The translations under genes were made by a program, and so were the position numbers. Of a stretch of DNA of 64,000 bases, positions 63,952-64,000 are shown piece by piece. The DNA lies in the NCBI GenBank assembly GCA_023101885.1, contig JALPQD010000401.1, positions 434,001 through 498,000 of the forward strand. The letters are read 5' to 3'. Within the stretch, counting starts at the first letter, position 1. Every line of letters starts with the position of its first letter. Source of the DNA: Typhlomys cinereus. Lineage: Eukaryota > Chordata > Mammalia > Rodentia > Platacanthomyidae. The notes below the pieces were generated by a model, which did not search any database, was not told the DNA's origin, and saw nothing but the letters and a program-made list of their open reading frames with translations.

Positions 63952-64000
63952 GGCTGGAAAGATGCCTCAGGACTTAAGCCCCTGCCTCAAAAGCAGACGT
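63952..64000 (+). mobile_element. B2-like SINE, start only (runs off window)
   Basis: The sequence gggctggaaagatgcctcag followed by tgcctcaaaagcagacg is the head of the long B2-like family. The window ends inside it. Confidence 0.8.

Larger units (their letters stand above)
51185..64000 (+). other. TENM3: TENM3 intron after exon G (at least 12.8 kb, 3' end outside window)
   Basis: No teneurin exon is recognised. A search by eye for the nine-residue microexon and for the EGF8 exon (expected CPGLCxxNGRC) found nothing. SINEs and L1 3' ends are listed separately. Nothing nameable is seen in 51200-53650, 54050-56580, 57250-61800 and 61900-63000. A slightly GC-richer block at 62100-62690 that ends in gcactgaataaaagcc may be an old LTR or other repeat. 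Confidence 0.85.

Overview
This is mammalian nuclear DNA, almost certainly from a rodent. It carries an internal stretch of one large gene, TENM3 (teneurin-3, formerly Odz3/Ten-m3), on the + strand. Seven coding exons with canonical AG/GT splice sites and matching phases give 1,233 coding bases, an uninterrupted run of 411 codons. They encode the last residue(s) of the membrane segment, the juxtamembrane spacer with a furin-type RQAR motif, and EGF-like repeats 1 to 7. The amino-terminal exons lie upstream of the window. EGF8, the TTR/FN-plug, NHL propeller, YD shell and C-terminal domains lie downstream.

Layout: 1-18866 is the upstream intron. Exon A is 18867-18989 (membrane-proximal), followed by a 17 kb intron. 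Exon B is 35978-36192 and exon C 42465-42675 (spacer). Exons D 43085-43186, E 43378-43572 and F 44675-44875 form a compact cluster with EGF1 to EGF5. Exon G, 50999-51184, holds EGF6 and EGF7. From 51185 to the end is a further intron of at least 12.8 kb with no recognisable exon. The exon order matches the teneurin domain order. EGF2 and EGF5 each lack one cysteine, the arrangement used by teneurins for covalent dimerisation.

The rodent assignment rests on the repeats: ID-like, B1-like, ID+B1 composite (B4-type) and B2/B3-like SINEs. There are also L1 3' ends with the rodent-style 3'UTR signature and a G-rich polypurine tract. The long B2-like SINEs (about 300 bp with a CA-rich 3' part) and the L1 tail do not look like the common mouse or rat subfamilies, so a rodent outside Mus/Rattus is likely. 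I cannot name the species. Several insertions keep perfect target-site duplications and look fairly young, while MIR copies and an LTR-like block are ancient.

I found no second gene, RNA gene, CRISPR array, operon or convincing new biological system. The open reading frames in the introns look like chance frames or repeat-derived frames. The most useful observations are structural: symmetric-phase EGF exons, unpaired cysteines, the RQAR site, a lineage-specific L1 tail with a shared open frame, strand-biased young SINEs, several exact short tandem duplications and a perfect 26-bp palindrome.
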